Positions 1 to 10,910 of a stretch of DNA of 64,000 bases are shown here, in pieces. Under the pieces are notes generated by a model that saw only the letters and a program-made list of their open reading frames with translations, had not been told where the DNA came from and did no database searches. The stretch covers positions 12,397,201-12,461,200 of the forward strand of contig CM051028.1 in the NCBI GenBank assembly GCA_027627225.1. The letters are read 5' to 3'. A program made the position numbers and the translations under genes. This DNA comes from Congeria kusceri. Its lineage: Eukaryota > Mollusca > Bivalvia > Myida > Dreissenidae. Within the stretch, counting starts at the first letter, position 1, and each line of letters starts with the position of its first letter.

Positions 1-411
1 CAAATGGTAGAAACAGTCCGAAATGTCAACCTACCGGATAACTATTCAATATGACACATTCCACTACTCCAATTGAACACTCCATTTTTCAACAAGATAA
101 TCCTTAAATTGAATGTTGTGTCTGCTGATCTTACGAAGGTTTGCTAGCAATCATCTTTAATTAAACAATGAAAGATGGCAAACCACTCGTTGTGTTTTTA
201 ACAAGATTAAAATTAAAGAGCTATAGAATTATATACTTCCATCTAATGGTTACAGTATACTAAATATTTCAGCTGTGCAATGCTATACTCTCTAAATAAA
301 TCAACACCATTTATTTGAAGACCCAATTTTCTGTATAGTCACTTGCCATGACTTTATTTTTGAATATTTCTTTGTACGTGTGGTAGGAAAAACATTGTTG
401 TGTACTAAAAA

Positions 412-519
412 TTCACTGTTTCGCTTGAAGGTTGGAGACTACATGACGAGACTTTGACAGTTGGCAGTATACCTTCAACTGGAGAGTAGCCGGTAAAAAG
501 ATGGCCGTAAAACAGTGAA
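412..519. repeat. Imperfect palindrome in the array unit (also at +3793, +7587 and +11381)
   Basis: Two nested inverted repeats flank a loop: TTCACTGTTT (412-421) pairs with AAACAGTGAA (510-519), and TTGAAGGT (425-432) pairs with ACCTTCAA (471-478). It lies within the first 474 bp of the unit, the only segment present four times, so both edges of the array carry a copy. It could be a hairpin, a protein-binding site or a terminal structure of the element; the sequence alone does not say which. Confidence 0.7.
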
Positions 520-765
520 CTTTGATTCGCGTCGAGTTCTTTCTTACATATCACATGACCTATCTTTTTTATTGTCTAAATCAATTCGGCTCGGAATGCT
601 CTTTAAGAAAAGGTATGGTTATGAGGGTCTCTACGCGCAAAATGTTGAGTTTATTTTTTGTTGAATTTATTGCTTTTACATTGAATTTGTTAAGGAAATC
701 TTGTAGTATATTGTGACCTAAACTGACTTTGGGTTAAAATAAAATATCGTCTGCAAGTGCAAAAT

Positions 766-1307
766 ATGGATGAGAAAGCAGATTTTTGGTCATTCTTGAG
801 CAAAAGAGTAGAAAATAAGTGCATTAAATGCATCAATTCAGATTGTTTGATCTGGAATGGTTGTATTTCAAATAGTTCCTTACCCTATTATGGCCGAATG
901 AGGGCTAAATTGCCTTCGGACATAAAATCAGAGACATACTTGGTTCACCGTGTAGCGTTAATGTGCTACATGAAGTCAGAATTGAACGCCAGGGACTCTG
1001 TGAGCCACTTATGCAACAATAGCTTGTGTGTTAAGCCTGAACATTTAAACATAGAGCTCCATTCCACCAACATGGAACGGCGGACATGTTTACAGTTCGG
1101 ACAGTGCAGCGGGCATGGAACTGAGCCAGCCTGCATATTTGGTAAAAACATGAATACAACAAGCTTTATCACTTCCTTTTATTCATAGAAATACACTTAA
1201 AATACATAAATGCATGTTTTTTTTCATTTTATATCTATTTCTATTGGGTATTTTTGCCTTTTTCAGGTAGAGGAACGCCTGATGCTGACGCGAGGGCCAC
1301 TTGTTAG
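766..1307 (+). CDS. I-PpoI-like His-Me finger nuclease, array copy 1 (two exons)
   Basis: Proposed exons are 766-1141 and 1267-1307, giving 138 residues with a phase-1 intron (donor G|GTAAAA, acceptor TTTTTCAG|G). The frame is also open back to a GTG at 757, but 766 is the first ATG (AATATGG). The protein matches the zinc-binding His-Me endonuclease family in its key spacing: catalytic-type H81, ligands C83, C88 and H93, and metal-binding N102. This is the same spacing as H98, C100, C105, H110 and N119 of I-PpoI. A second zinc cluster is C108, C114, H117 and C123; C27 may complete the first. Unspliced, the frame runs to 1188 and still contains all these residues, so the intron changes only the tail. 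Such enzymes cut DNA for intron homing; its role here is inferred to be mobility or array maintenance. Confidence 0.8.
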
Positions 1308-1364
1308 AGGTCTCTTATGCCAAAACAGGTAATAATAACAATTTATTATCAGGTACACAATCAA

Positions 1365-3322
1365 CTAAGCATATTTATGATGCTTAAGGTGTGGAAGACT
1401 GTCATAATCAGGTTTGGGGTCACTCATGCCCTTGCCGTAGTGTAATTCCTCATGCAGTTTGTATCGATAATTCCGCGTCCTGGCACGTAAAGCTCGTGCT
1501 TTGTTGGTAGCGGATGTTTGCTTTCGGTTAAGGTCGTTGCGGTCCTCATATGCTATCTGCTTAATAATCTTTGACCCCTGGGTAAGGTTAGCATTTAGTT
1601 CAGTGGTTTTTGCAATTACAGAGTCAGCATAGCCATTGTTTAATTTGTGAACCTGCCCGTGAATTCGACCTACACAGTTGCGTGAGAAAGTCACAGTTTT
1701 AGGATTGACAGCTTGGTACGACCTGTTTACTGCTTCACTTTTTTGGGTTGTGGTTAAAAGTTTGGTAGCGTCAAGAGCAGCTGTTCCTAAAACCATTTCA
1801 ATGCATTTTTCAAGGACTTGTTGGTCACTGTCAACCATTTTAACCTTGACATTGTCTGGCATGAAATTCTTAGCTTGCCTATTTGTACCAGCACAGACAT
1901 AACTGTACTTTGCACAATGAGTACCGCAGTAACCACTGAAGCATAGAACAATGGTTGCGATTACATCAACCATGACCTTCTTTAGAACCTTGATGTCACC
2001 CTGGTGTTTATTGTGGGCAGCTTTAAGCTCAGCCATACACCTAGCTTTGACCGAGAGAGCGAACCGTCTCCTGATATTAGACTTGGAATGACCCTTGAGC
2101 ATGCCCTTTGAGAAAGGCGCTTTGTTGAGCTCGCGCTTCAGCGAGTTGCCTAGGTGCCTCAGATCCTTAAGATGACCCACATTGTGACCGTGAGAGTTAC
2201 GAACACCTTGGAATGCCCTACTGTCCCCATCACAAGTGAAATTTGCTATTTTGATGTCCTTAGAGATCTGGTCACCTAACAACCTATTCCATTTGCCTTC
2301 ATCACCTATTGGTTCCCTCTCTGAAACATTTGCAGAACAATGCCCCCTATGATTGGGGCACTGAACAGGTTTACCCTTATTCCTAAGCATTGATGCAGTC
2401 CTGCATAGTTTATTTGCTACTTGTACCCCTACAATTTGCTTGTTTCTGGTATTGTTTTCACACATAGTGCTTATGGCAATAGTTCCGGCTTGAAAGGGTG
2501 TCGCGTCAGAGTTAAAAATTGGATTGTTGTAGCAAGTGTCCCCTTCAACATTTACCTTAGAGGGATCTTTTTGACCAATTTTGGCATTTTCAGCAACTAA
2601 GTTTTCTCTAATCTGGTACATGCTTCTCTCATTTAGGGATTTAAGGGCAGTATTGACCTTATTTGCTTGTTTTTGCATAGCAAGTGGAGAGGGAGCAATG
2701 ATATTGGTTGTGTTGAGAATTCTGCGGGAACCTGTGTTCCCAATAGAAGTACTTGCAACACCTATTTGGAAGCTACATTGATCTGAGCTGCCTTTCTGCC
2801 CCTGGTACTTGATGGAACCTCATTGTAAAGCTTATAATGCTTGCCTACATATCTGCATCTTGTACATTTTAACCTTTCCTCCCAGCCTAAGCCCCACTTT
2901 ATGGAAGCACTGCCGTCAATTACCAAGTCGCCCCTACATTTATCACTTCTTAACCTATGCTTTCTATTTTCAGAGGACATCATAGACTGGAGTAGGGCGG
3001 GGACATAGACCTTGTTCGTAAGTAAGTCGGGATGGACTTTTGATGGAGCAGGAACCCGTAACAGGTCTACATAGCGAATCTTGTTCGCTCTCGGACGCAA
3101 GGGCTTAGCTGGGGTTTTAGAGCCGTCTACATCCCGAAAAGTAAGAACCTTGTCATTGTAAGCTACCCGTGCTTCAAAGGATGACCTTTCTAACCTTACA
3201 TAGGTTGTGTTGGAATTTGACCTTCTTTCATAATTATGTTTTTTCCCCTTCACCGGACTAGTCCCACCTCGTTTAAAACCAACATTGAGCAACTTTTTCT
3301 TTTGCTTGGTTATGAACCCCAT
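1365..3322 (-). pseudogene. Mutator-like DDE transposase, array copy 1, frameshifted
   Basis: This is the same gene as the intact 652-codon frames in copies 2 and 3, but one C is missing near 2772 (AAGCTAC here, AAGCCTAC in the others). The N-terminal part (2762-3322) therefore ends after about 183 family residues. The C-terminal part, with all three candidate catalytic acids, stays open as 1365-2678. Relative to copy 2 it also carries Q69K, S419R and P514T. The deletion also explains why copy 1 is 3793 rather than 3794 bp. An internal start could in principle express the C-terminal piece, but nothing in the sequence supports that. Confidence 0.93.
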
Positions 3323-4558
3323 TTTGACCAGATTGCCACCTTAAAAAAAGTCAAAGAACTTATTTTGTGCCCGAAATATGCAATTTTGTATTCCCTTAAA
3401 CCTCTAAATGTGAGCAGGCAATGCAAATTGACCACCTGCTGCAGTTTAAAGGCACTCATGACATTATATACTAGAATATATAATTGGTGGCCTGTAATTA
3501 AAGAGGCTGCGACAAACAAGGTGCTTTAAAGATTTTACACTTTATTGGTTTGAAACAAGCAATTACTGGAAGCTGATTGATTTCTACACGTCAAAGTATC
3601 TTTGATCTCCCATTTTGACTAATTTGTTAATTGTCTTGGATGAAATAGGAATTTTTTTTCTATTAAATTTACATTTTTGGGGTGATTTTTTTTTTAAAAT
3701 ACACAAAAAATACATTATCAAAATGGCTTAGAGTAAAAATATCTAACAAAGTCATTCTCTCCTCACCCCACATAAGCCCCCCATACATGTTTGTTTGGTT
3801 TGTTTGGGTATTTTGTCACAAATATTGCAAATATCAGCTTTAATTGTTAGAGGGACATTTAAGCTTCAAGACGCTTGAAATCACCGGCTTCCGACCAAAA
3901 TCACCTGTGTTTGAAAATATGAAATAAAATGGCCAAATGGACAGATATACAAGCCAAACTTAATATATTGGTGCAATATGCATGGGAAGATAATTATATG
4001 CAAGAAAAACTAATTTTAATGAGAACAAATTTCTCTTATAGGTTACAGTATACTAAATATTTCAGGTGTGCAATGCTATACTCTCTAAATAAATCAACAC
4101 CATTTATTTGAAGACCCAATTTTCTGTATAGTCACTTGCCATGACTTTATTTTTGAATATTTCTTTGTACGTGTGGTAGGAAAAACATTGTTGTGTACTA
4201 AAAATTCACTGTTTCGCTTGAAGGTTGGAGACTACATGACGAGACTTTGACAGTTGGCAGTATACCTTCAACTGGAGAGTAGCCGGTAAAAAGATGGCCG
4301 TAAAACAGTGAACTTTGATTCGCGTCGAGTTCTTTCTTACATATCACATGACCTATCTTTTTTATTGTCTAAATCAATTCGGCTCGGAATGCTCTTTAAG
4401 AAAAGGTATGGTTATGAGGGTCTCTACGCGCAAAATGTAGAGTTTATTTTTTGTTGAATTTATTGCTTTTACATTGAATTTGTTAAGGAAATCTTGTAGT
4501 ATATTGTGACCTAAACTGACTTTGGGTTAAAATAAAATATCGTCTGCAAGTGCAAAAT

Positions 4559-5100
4559 ATGGATGAGAAAGCAGATTTTTGGTCATTTCTGAGCAAAAGA
4601 GTAGAAAATAAGTGCATTAAATGCATCAATTCAGATTGTTTGATCTGGAATGGTTGTATTTCAAATAGTTCCTTACCCTATTATGGCCGAATGAGGGCTA
4701 AATTGCCTTCGGACATAAAATCAGAGACATACTTGGTTCACCGTGTAGCGTTAATGTGCTACATGAAGTCAGAATTGAACGCCAGGGACTCTGTGAGCCA
4801 CTTATGCAACAATAGCTTGTGTGTTAAGCCTGAACATTTAAACATAGAGCTCCATTCCACCAACATGGAACGGCGGACATGTTTACAGTTCGGACAGTGC
4901 AGCGGGCATGGAACTGAGCCAGCCTGCATATTTGGTAAAAACATGAATACAACAAGCTTTATCACTTCCTTTTATTCATAGAAATACACTTAAAATACAT
5001 AAATGCATGTTTTTTTTCATTTTATATCTATTTCTATTGGGTATTTTTGCCTTTTTCAGGTAGAGGAACGCCTGATGCTGACGCGAGGGCCACTTGTTAG
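4559..5100 (+). CDS. I-PpoI-like His-Me finger nuclease, array copy 2 (two exons)
   Basis: Exons are 4559-4934 and 5060-5100. The protein is identical to that of copy 1. The coding difference I can see is a TTCTTG to TTTCTG change near codons 10-11, which alters two codons yet leaves Phe-Leu unchanged. The H81/C83/C88/H93/N102 core and the second Cys/His cluster are complete. The gene converges on the transposase gene, whose stop lies at 5158, 57 bp downstream. With the unspliced reading the frame would end at 4981 and lose only the predicted RGTPDADARATC tail. The function as a site-specific DNA endonuclease is a family inference. Confidence 0.8.
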
Positions 5101-5157
5101 AGGTGTCTTATGCCAAAACAGGTAATAATAACAATTTATTATCAGGTACACAATCAA

Positions 5158-7116
5158 CTAAGCATATTTATGATGCTTAAGGTGTGGAAGACTGTCATAA
5201 TCAGGTTTGGGGTCACTCATGCCCTTGCCGTAGTGTAATTCCTCATGCAGTTTGTATCGATAATTCCGCGTCCTGGCACGTAAAGCTCGTGCTTTGTTGG
5301 TAGCGGATGTTTGCTTTCGGTTAAGGTCGTTGCGGTCCTCATATGCTATCTGCTTAATAATCTTTGACCCCTGGGTAAGGTTAGCATTTAGTTCAGTGGT
5401 TTTTGCAATTACAGAGTCAGCATAGCCATTGTTTAATTTGTGAACCTGCCCGTGAATTCGACCTACACAGTTGCGTGAGAAAGTCACAGTTTTAGGATTG
5501 ACAGCTTGGTACGACCTGTTTACTGCTTCACTTTTTTGGGTTGTGGTTAAAAGTTTGGTAGCGTCAAGAGCAGCTGGACCTAAAACCATTTCAATGCATT
5601 TTTCAAGGACTTGTTGGTCACTGTCAACCATTTTAACCTTGACATTGTCTGGCATGAAATTCTTAGCTTGCCTATTTGTACCAGCACAGACATAACTGTA
5701 CTTTGCACAATGAGTACCGCAGTAACCACTGAAGCATAGAACAATGGTTGCGATTACATCAACCATGACCTTCTTTAGAACCTTGATGTCACCCTGGTGT
5801 TTATTGTGGGCAGCTTTAAGCTCAGCCATACACCTAGCTTTGACCGAGAGAGCGAACCGACTCCTGATATTAGACTTGGAATGACCCTTGAGCATGCCCT
5901 TTGAGAAAGGCGCTTTGTTGAGCTCGCGCTTCAACGAGTTGCCTAGGTGCCTCAGATCCTTAAGATGACCCACATTGTGACCGTGAGAGTTACGAACACC
6001 TTGGAATGCCCTACTGTCCCCATCACAAGTGAAATTTGCTATTTTGATGTCCTTAGAGATCTGGTCACCTAACAACCTATTCCATTTGCCTTCATCACCT
6101 ATTGGTTCCCTCTCTGAAACATTTGCAGAACAATGCCCCCTATGATTGGGGCACTGAACAGGTTTACCCTTATTCCTAAGCATTGATGCAGTCCTGCATA
6201 GTTTATTTGCTACTTGTACCCCTACAATTTGCTTGTTTCTGGTATTGTTTTCACACATAGTGCTTATGGCAATAGTTCCGGCTTGAAAGGGTGTCGCGTC
6301 AGAGTTAAAAATTGGATTGTTGTAGCAAGTGTCCCCTTCAACATTTACCTTAGAGGGATCTTTTTGACCAATTTTGGCATTTTCAGCAACTAAGTTTTCT
6401 CTAATCTGGTACATGCTTCTCTCATTTAGGGATTTAAGGGCAGTATTGACCTTATTTGCTTGTTTTTGCATAGCAAGTGGAGAGGGAGCAATGATATTGG
6501 TTGTGTTGAGAATTCTGCGGGAACCTGTGTTCCCAATAGAAGTACTTGCAACACCTATTTGGAAGCCTACATTGATCTGAGCTGCCTTTCTGCCCCTGGT
6601 ACTTGATGGAACCTCATTGTAAAGCTTATAATGCTTGCCTACATATCTGCATCTTGTACATTTTAACCTTTCCTCCCAGCCTAAGCCCCACTTTATGGAA
6701 GCACTGCCGTCAATTACCAAGTCGCCCCTACATTTATCACTTCTTAACCTATGCTTTCTATTTTCAGAGGACATCATAGACTGGAGTAGGGCGGGGACAT
6801 AGACCTTGTTCGTAAGTAAGTCGGGATGGACTTTTGATGGAGCAGGAACCCGTAACAGGTCTACATAGCGAATCTTGTTCGCTCTCGGACGCAAGGGCTT
6901 AGCTGGGGTTTGAGAGCCGTCTACATCCCGAAAAGTAAGAACCTTGTCATTGTAAGCTACCCGTGCTTCAAAGGATGACCTTTCTAACCTTACATAGGTT
7001 GTGTTGGAATTTGACCTTCTTTCATAATTATGTTTTTTCCCCTTCACCGGACTAGTCCCACCTCGTTTAAAACCAACATTGAGCAACTTTTTCTTTTGCT
7101 TGGTTATGAACCCCAT
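5158..7116 (-). CDS. Mutator-like (MULE) DDE transposase, array copy 2, intact
   Basis: Single 652-codon frame from ATG at 7116 (AAAATGG context). The N-terminus is basic (KQKKKLLNVGFKRGG), plausibly nuclear-targeting or DNA-binding. CTRC at 153-156 may be part of a zinc site. A stretch at 174-224 (KAAQINVGFQIG, then TNIIAPSPLAMQKQANKV) matches animal Mutator-like transposase-domain proteins as I know them. The candidate DDE triad is D262 in VEGDTCYNN, D365 in FTCDGDSRAF and E530 in TTQKSEAVN. Cys/His clusters at 322-329 (CPNHRGHC) and 461-470 (CFSGYCGTHC) lie in the catalytic region. An AATAAA on the - strand at 5135-5140 sits 17 bp past the stop. The family call rests on motif recognition and order, not on a search. 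Confidence 0.82.
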   Translation of the reverse strand: MGFITKQKKKLLNVGFKRGGTSPVKGKKHNYERRSNSNTTYVRLERSSFEARVAYNDKVLTFRDVDGSQTPAKPLRPRANKIRYVDLLRVPAPSKVHPDLLTNKVYVPALLQSMMSSENRKHRLRSDKCRGDLVIDGSASIKWGLGWEERLKCTRCRYVGKHYKLYNEVPSSTRGRKAAQINVGFQIGVASTSIGNTGSRRILNTTNIIAPSPLAMQKQANKVNTALKSLNERSMYQIRENLVAENAKIGQKDPSKVNVEGDTCYNNPIFNSDATPFQAGTIAISTMCENNTRNKQIVGVQVANKLCRTASMLRNKGKPVQCPNHRGHCSANVSEREPIGDEGKWNRLLGDQISKDIKIANFTCDGDSRAFQGVRNSHGHNVGHLKDLRHLGNSLKRELNKAPFSKGMLKGHSKSNIRSRFALSVKARCMAELKAAHNKHQGDIKVLKKVMVDVIATIVLCFSGYCGTHCAKYSYVCAGTNRQAKNFMPDNVKVKMVDSDQQVLEKCIEMVLGPAALDATKLLTTTQKSEAVNRSYQAVNPKTVTFSRNCVGRIHGQVHKLNNGYADSVIAKTTELNANLTQGSKIIKQIAYEDRNDLNRKQTSATNKARALRARTRNYRYKLHEELHYGKGMSDPKPDYDSLPHLKHHKYA

Positions 7117-8352
7117 TTTGACCAGATTGCCACCTTAAAAAAAGTCAAAGAACTTATATTGTGCCCGAAATATGCAATTTTGTATTCCCTTAAACCTCTA
7201 AATGTGAGCAGGCAATGCAAATTGACCACCTGCTGCAGTTTAAAGGCACTCATGACATTATATACTAGAATATATAATTGGTGGCCTGTAATTAAAGAGG
7301 CTGCGACAAACAAGGTGCTTTAAAGATTTTACACTTTATTGGTTTGAAACAAGCAATTACTGGAAGCTGATTGATTTCTACACTTCAAAGTATCTTTGAT
7401 CTCCCATTTTGACTAATTTGTTAATTGTCATGGATGAAATAGGAATTTTTTTTCTATTAAATTAACATTTTTGGGGTGATTTTTTTTTTAAAATACACAA
7501 AAAATACATTATCAAAATGGCTTAGAGTAAAAATATCTAACAAAGTCATTCTCTCCTCACCCCACATAAGCCCCCCATACATGTTTGTTTGGTTTGTTTG
7601 GGTATTTTGTCACAAATATTGCAAATATCAGCTTTAATTGTTAGAGGGACATTTAAGCTTCAAGACGCTTGAAATCACCGGCTTCCGACCAAAATCACCT
7701 GTGTTTGAAAATATGAAATAAAATGGCCAAATGGACAGATATACAAGCCAAACTTAATATATTGGTGCAATATGCATGGGAAGATAATTATATGCAAGAA
7801 AAACTAATTTTAATGAGAACAAATTTCTCTTATAGGTTACAGTATACTAAATATTTCAGGTGTGCAATGCTATACTCTCTAAATAAATCAACACCATTTA
7901 TTTGAAGACCCAATTTTCTGTATAGTCACTTGCCATGACTTTATTTTTGAATATTTCTTTGTACGTGTGGTAGGAAAAACATTGTTGTGTACTAAAAATT
8001 CACTGTTTCGCTTGAAGGTTGGAGACTACATGACGAGACTTTGACAGTTGGCAGTATACCTTCAACTGGAGAGTAGCCGGTAAAAAGATGGCCGTAAAAC
8101 AGTGAACTTTGATTCGCGTCGAGTTCTTTCTTACATATCACATGACCTATCTTTTTTATTGTCTAAATCAATTCGGCTCGGAATGCTCTTTAAGAAAAGG
8201 TATGGTTATGAGGGTCTCTACGCGCAAAATGTAGAGTTTATTTTTTGTTGAATTTATTGCTTTTACATTGAATTTGTTAAGGAAATCTTGTAGTATATTG
8301 TGACCTAAACTGACTTTGGGTTAAAATAAAATATCGTCTGCAAGTGCAAAAT
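7117..8352. promoter_or_regulatory. Divergent intergenic region between transposase and next nuclease (also 3323-4558)
   Basis: About 1.24 kb separates the transposase ATG (- strand) of one unit from the nuclease ATG (+ strand) of the next, so any promoter for either gene should lie here. The region contains AT-rich runs, an inverted repeat (equivalent to 412-519) and a 60-codon open frame (3929-4111, 7723-7905 and 11517-11699). That frame starts at an ATG in AAAATGG, has a stretch of helix-like sequence, and resembles nothing I know. It could be a small gene or an upstream exon. I see no confident TATA box. Confidence 0.4.
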
Positions 8353-8894
8353 ATGGATGAGAAAGCAGATTTTTGGTCATTTCTGAGCAAAAGAGTAGAA
8401 AATAAGTGCATTAAATGCATCAATTCAGATTGTTTGATCTGGAATGGTTGTATTTCAAATAGTTCCTTACCCTATTATGGCCGAATGAGGGCTAAATTGC
8501 CTTCGGACATAAAATCAGAGACATACTTGGTTCACCGTGTAGCGTTAATGTGCTACATGAAGTCAGAATTGAACGCCAGGGACTCTGTGAGCCACTTATG
8601 CAACAATAGCTTGTGTGTTAAGCCTGAACATTTAAACATAGAGCTCCATTCCACCAACATGGAACGGCGGACATGTTTACAGTTCGGACAGTGCAGCGGG
8701 CATGGAACTGAGCCAGCCTGCATATTTGGTAAAAACATGAATACAACAAGCTTTATCACTTCCTTTTATTCATAGAAATACACTTAAAATACATAAATGC
8801 ATGTTTTTTTTCATTTTATATCTATTTCTATTGGGTATTTTTGCCTTTTTCAGGTAGAGGAACGCCTGATGCTGACGCGAGGGCCACTTGTTAG
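8353..8894 (+). CDS. I-PpoI-like His-Me finger nuclease, array copy 3 (two exons)
   Basis: Exons are 8353-8728 and 8854-8894. The coding sequence looks the same as copy 2 and the protein is the same as copies 1 and 2. All proposed catalytic and zinc residues are retained (H81, C83, C88, H93, N102; C108, C114, H117, C123). Three copies with unchanged protein are compatible with selection, but the copies are so young that this is weak evidence. The fourth partial copy stops before this gene, so it carries none. Confidence 0.8.
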
Positions 8895-8951
8895 AGGTGT
8901 CTTATGCCAAAACAGGTAATAATAACAATTTATTATCAGGTACACAATCAA

Positions 8952-10910
8952 CTAAGCATATTTATGATGCTTAAGGTGTGGAAGACTGTCATAATCAGGT
9001 TTGGGGTCACTCATGCCCTTGCCGTAGTGTAATTCCTCATGCAGTTTGTATCGATAATTCCGCGTCCTGGCACGTAAAGCTCGTGCTTTGTTGGTAGCGG
9101 ATGTTTGCTTTCGGTTAAGGTCGTTGCGGTCCTCATATGCTATCTGCTTAATAATCTTTGACCCCTGGGTAAGGTTAGCATTTAGTTCAGTGGTTTTTGC
9201 AATTACAGAGTCAGCATAGCCATTGTTTAATTTGTGAACCTGCCCGTGAATTCGACCTACACAGTTGCGTGAGAAAGTCACAGTTTTAGGATTGACAGCT
9301 TGGTACGACCTGTTTACTGCTTCACTTTTTTGGGTTGTGGTTAAAAGTTTGGTAGCGTCAAGAGCAGCTGGACCTAAAACCATTTCAATGCATTTTTCAA
9401 GGACTTGTTGGTCACTGTCAACCATTTTAACCTTGACATTGTCTGGCATGAAATTCTTAGCTTGCCTATTTGTACCAGCACAGACATAACTGTACTTTGC
9501 ACAATGAGTACCGCAGTAACCACTGAAGCATAGAACAATGGTTGCGATTACATCAACCATGACCTTCTTTAGAACCTTGATGTCACCCTGGTGTTTATTG
9601 TGGGCAGCTTTAAGCTCAGCCATACACCTAGCTTTGACCGAGAGAGCGAACCGACTCCTGATATTAGACTTGGAATGACCCTTGAGCATGCCCTTTGAGA
9701 AAGGCGCTTTGTTGAGCTCGCGCTTCAACGAGTTGCCTAGGTGCCTCAGATCCTTAAGATGACCCACATTGTGACCGTGAGAGTTACGAACACCTTGGAA
9801 TGCCCTACTGTCCCCATCACAAGTGAAATTTGCTATTTTGATGTCCTTAGAGATCTGGTCACCTAACAACCTATTCCATTTGCCTTCATCACCTATTGGT
9901 TCCCTCTCTGAAACATTTGCAGAACAATGCCCCCTATGATTGGGGCACTGAACAGGTTTACCCTTATTCCTAAGCATTGATGCAGTCCTGCATAGTTTAT
10001 TTGCTACTTGTACCCCTACAATTTGCTTGTTTCTGGTATTGTTTTCACACATAGTGCTTATGGCAATAGTTCCGGCTTGAAAGGGTGTCGCGTCAGAGTT
10101 AAAAATTGGATTGTTGTAGCAAGTGTCCCCTTCAACATTTACCTTAGAGGGATCTTTTTGACCAATTTTGGCATTTTCAGCAACTAAGTTTTCTCTAATC
10201 TGGTACATGCTTCTCTCATTTAGGGATTTAAGGGCAGTATCGACCTTATTTGCTTGTTTTTGCATAGCAAGTGGAGAGGGAGCAATGATATTGGTTGTGT
10301 TGAGAATTCTGCGGGAACCTGTGTTCCCAATAGAAGTACTTGCAACACCTATTTGGAAGCCTACATTGATCTGAGCTGCCTTTCTGCCCCTGGTACTTGA
10401 TGGAACCTCATTGTAAAGCTTATAATGCTTGCCTACATATCTGCATCTTGTACATTTTAACCTTTCCTCCCAGCCTAAGCCCCACTTTATGGAAGCACTG
10501 CCGTCAATTACCAAGTCGCCCCTACATTTATCACTTCTTAACCTATGCTTTCTATTTTCAGAGGACATCATAGACTGGAGTAGGGCGGGGACATAGACCT
10601 TGTTCGTAAGTAAGTCGGGATGGACTTTTGATGGAGCAGGAACCCGTAACAGGTCTACATAGCGAATCTTGTTCGCTCTCGGACGCAAGGGCTTAGCTGG
10701 GGTTTGAGAGCCGTCTACATCCCGAAAAGTAAGAACCTTGTCATTGTAAGCTACCCGTGCTTCAAAGGATGACCTTTCTAACCTTACATAGGTTGTGTTG
10801 GAATTTGACCTTCTTTCATAATTATGTTTTTTCCCCTTCACCGGACTAGTCCCACCTCGTTTAAAACCAACATTGAGCAACTTTTTCTTTTGCTTGGTTA
10901 TGAACCCCAT
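8952..10910 (-). CDS. Mutator-like (MULE) DDE transposase, array copy 3, intact
   Basis: 652 codons starting at ATG 10910. The protein differs from copy 2 only at N224D, a change next to the QKQANKV motif and outside the proposed triad (D262, D365, E530). Its start and the next + strand nuclease start point away from each other across about 1.2 kb, so in the array a divergent promoter region would serve both genes. The last transposase copy instead faces partial copy 4, which has no nuclease gene. No signal peptide or membrane segment is apparent. A nuclear enzyme that moves or amplifies the unit is the natural inference. Confidence 0.82.
   Translation of the reverse strand: MGFITKQKKKLLNVGFKRGGTSPVKGKKHNYERRSNSNTTYVRLERSSFEARVAYNDKVLTFRDVDGSQTPAKPLRPRANKIRYVDLLRVPAPSKVHPDLLTNKVYVPALLQSMMSSENRKHRLRSDKCRGDLVIDGSASIKWGLGWEERLKCTRCRYVGKHYKLYNEVPSSTRGRKAAQINVGFQIGVASTSIGNTGSRRILNTTNIIAPSPLAMQKQANKVDTALKSLNERSMYQIRENLVAENAKIGQKDPSKVNVEGDTCYNNPIFNSDATPFQAGTIAISTMCENNTRNKQIVGVQVANKLCRTASMLRNKGKPVQCPNHRGHCSANVSEREPIGDEGKWNRLLGDQISKDIKIANFTCDGDSRAFQGVRNSHGHNVGHLKDLRHLGNSLKRELNKAPFSKGMLKGHSKSNIRSRFALSVKARCMAELKAAHNKHQGDIKVLKKVMVDVIATIVLCFSGYCGTHCAKYSYVCAGTNRQAKNFMPDNVKVKMVDSDQQVLEKCIEMVLGPAALDATKLLTTTQKSEAVNRSYQAVNPKTVTFSRNCVGRIHGQVHKLNNGYADSVIAKTTELNANLTQGSKIIKQIAYEDRNDLNRKQTSATNKARALRARTRNYRYKLHEELHYGKGMSDPKPDYDSLPHLKHHKYA

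Noticed and set aside
522..716. 64-codon frame, also at 11903-12097
   Set aside because: Begins at a non-ATG codon, is interrupted by a stop in copies 2 and 3, and shows no family features.
757..1188. 143-codon reading of the nuclease from 757
   Set aside because: 757 is GTG. The first ATG is 766, and a good donor/acceptor pair replaces the last 14 codons.
1678..1902. + strand frames inside the transposase gene (1678-1902, 2581-2781 and equivalents)
   Set aside because: Antisense shadows of the transposase reading frame.
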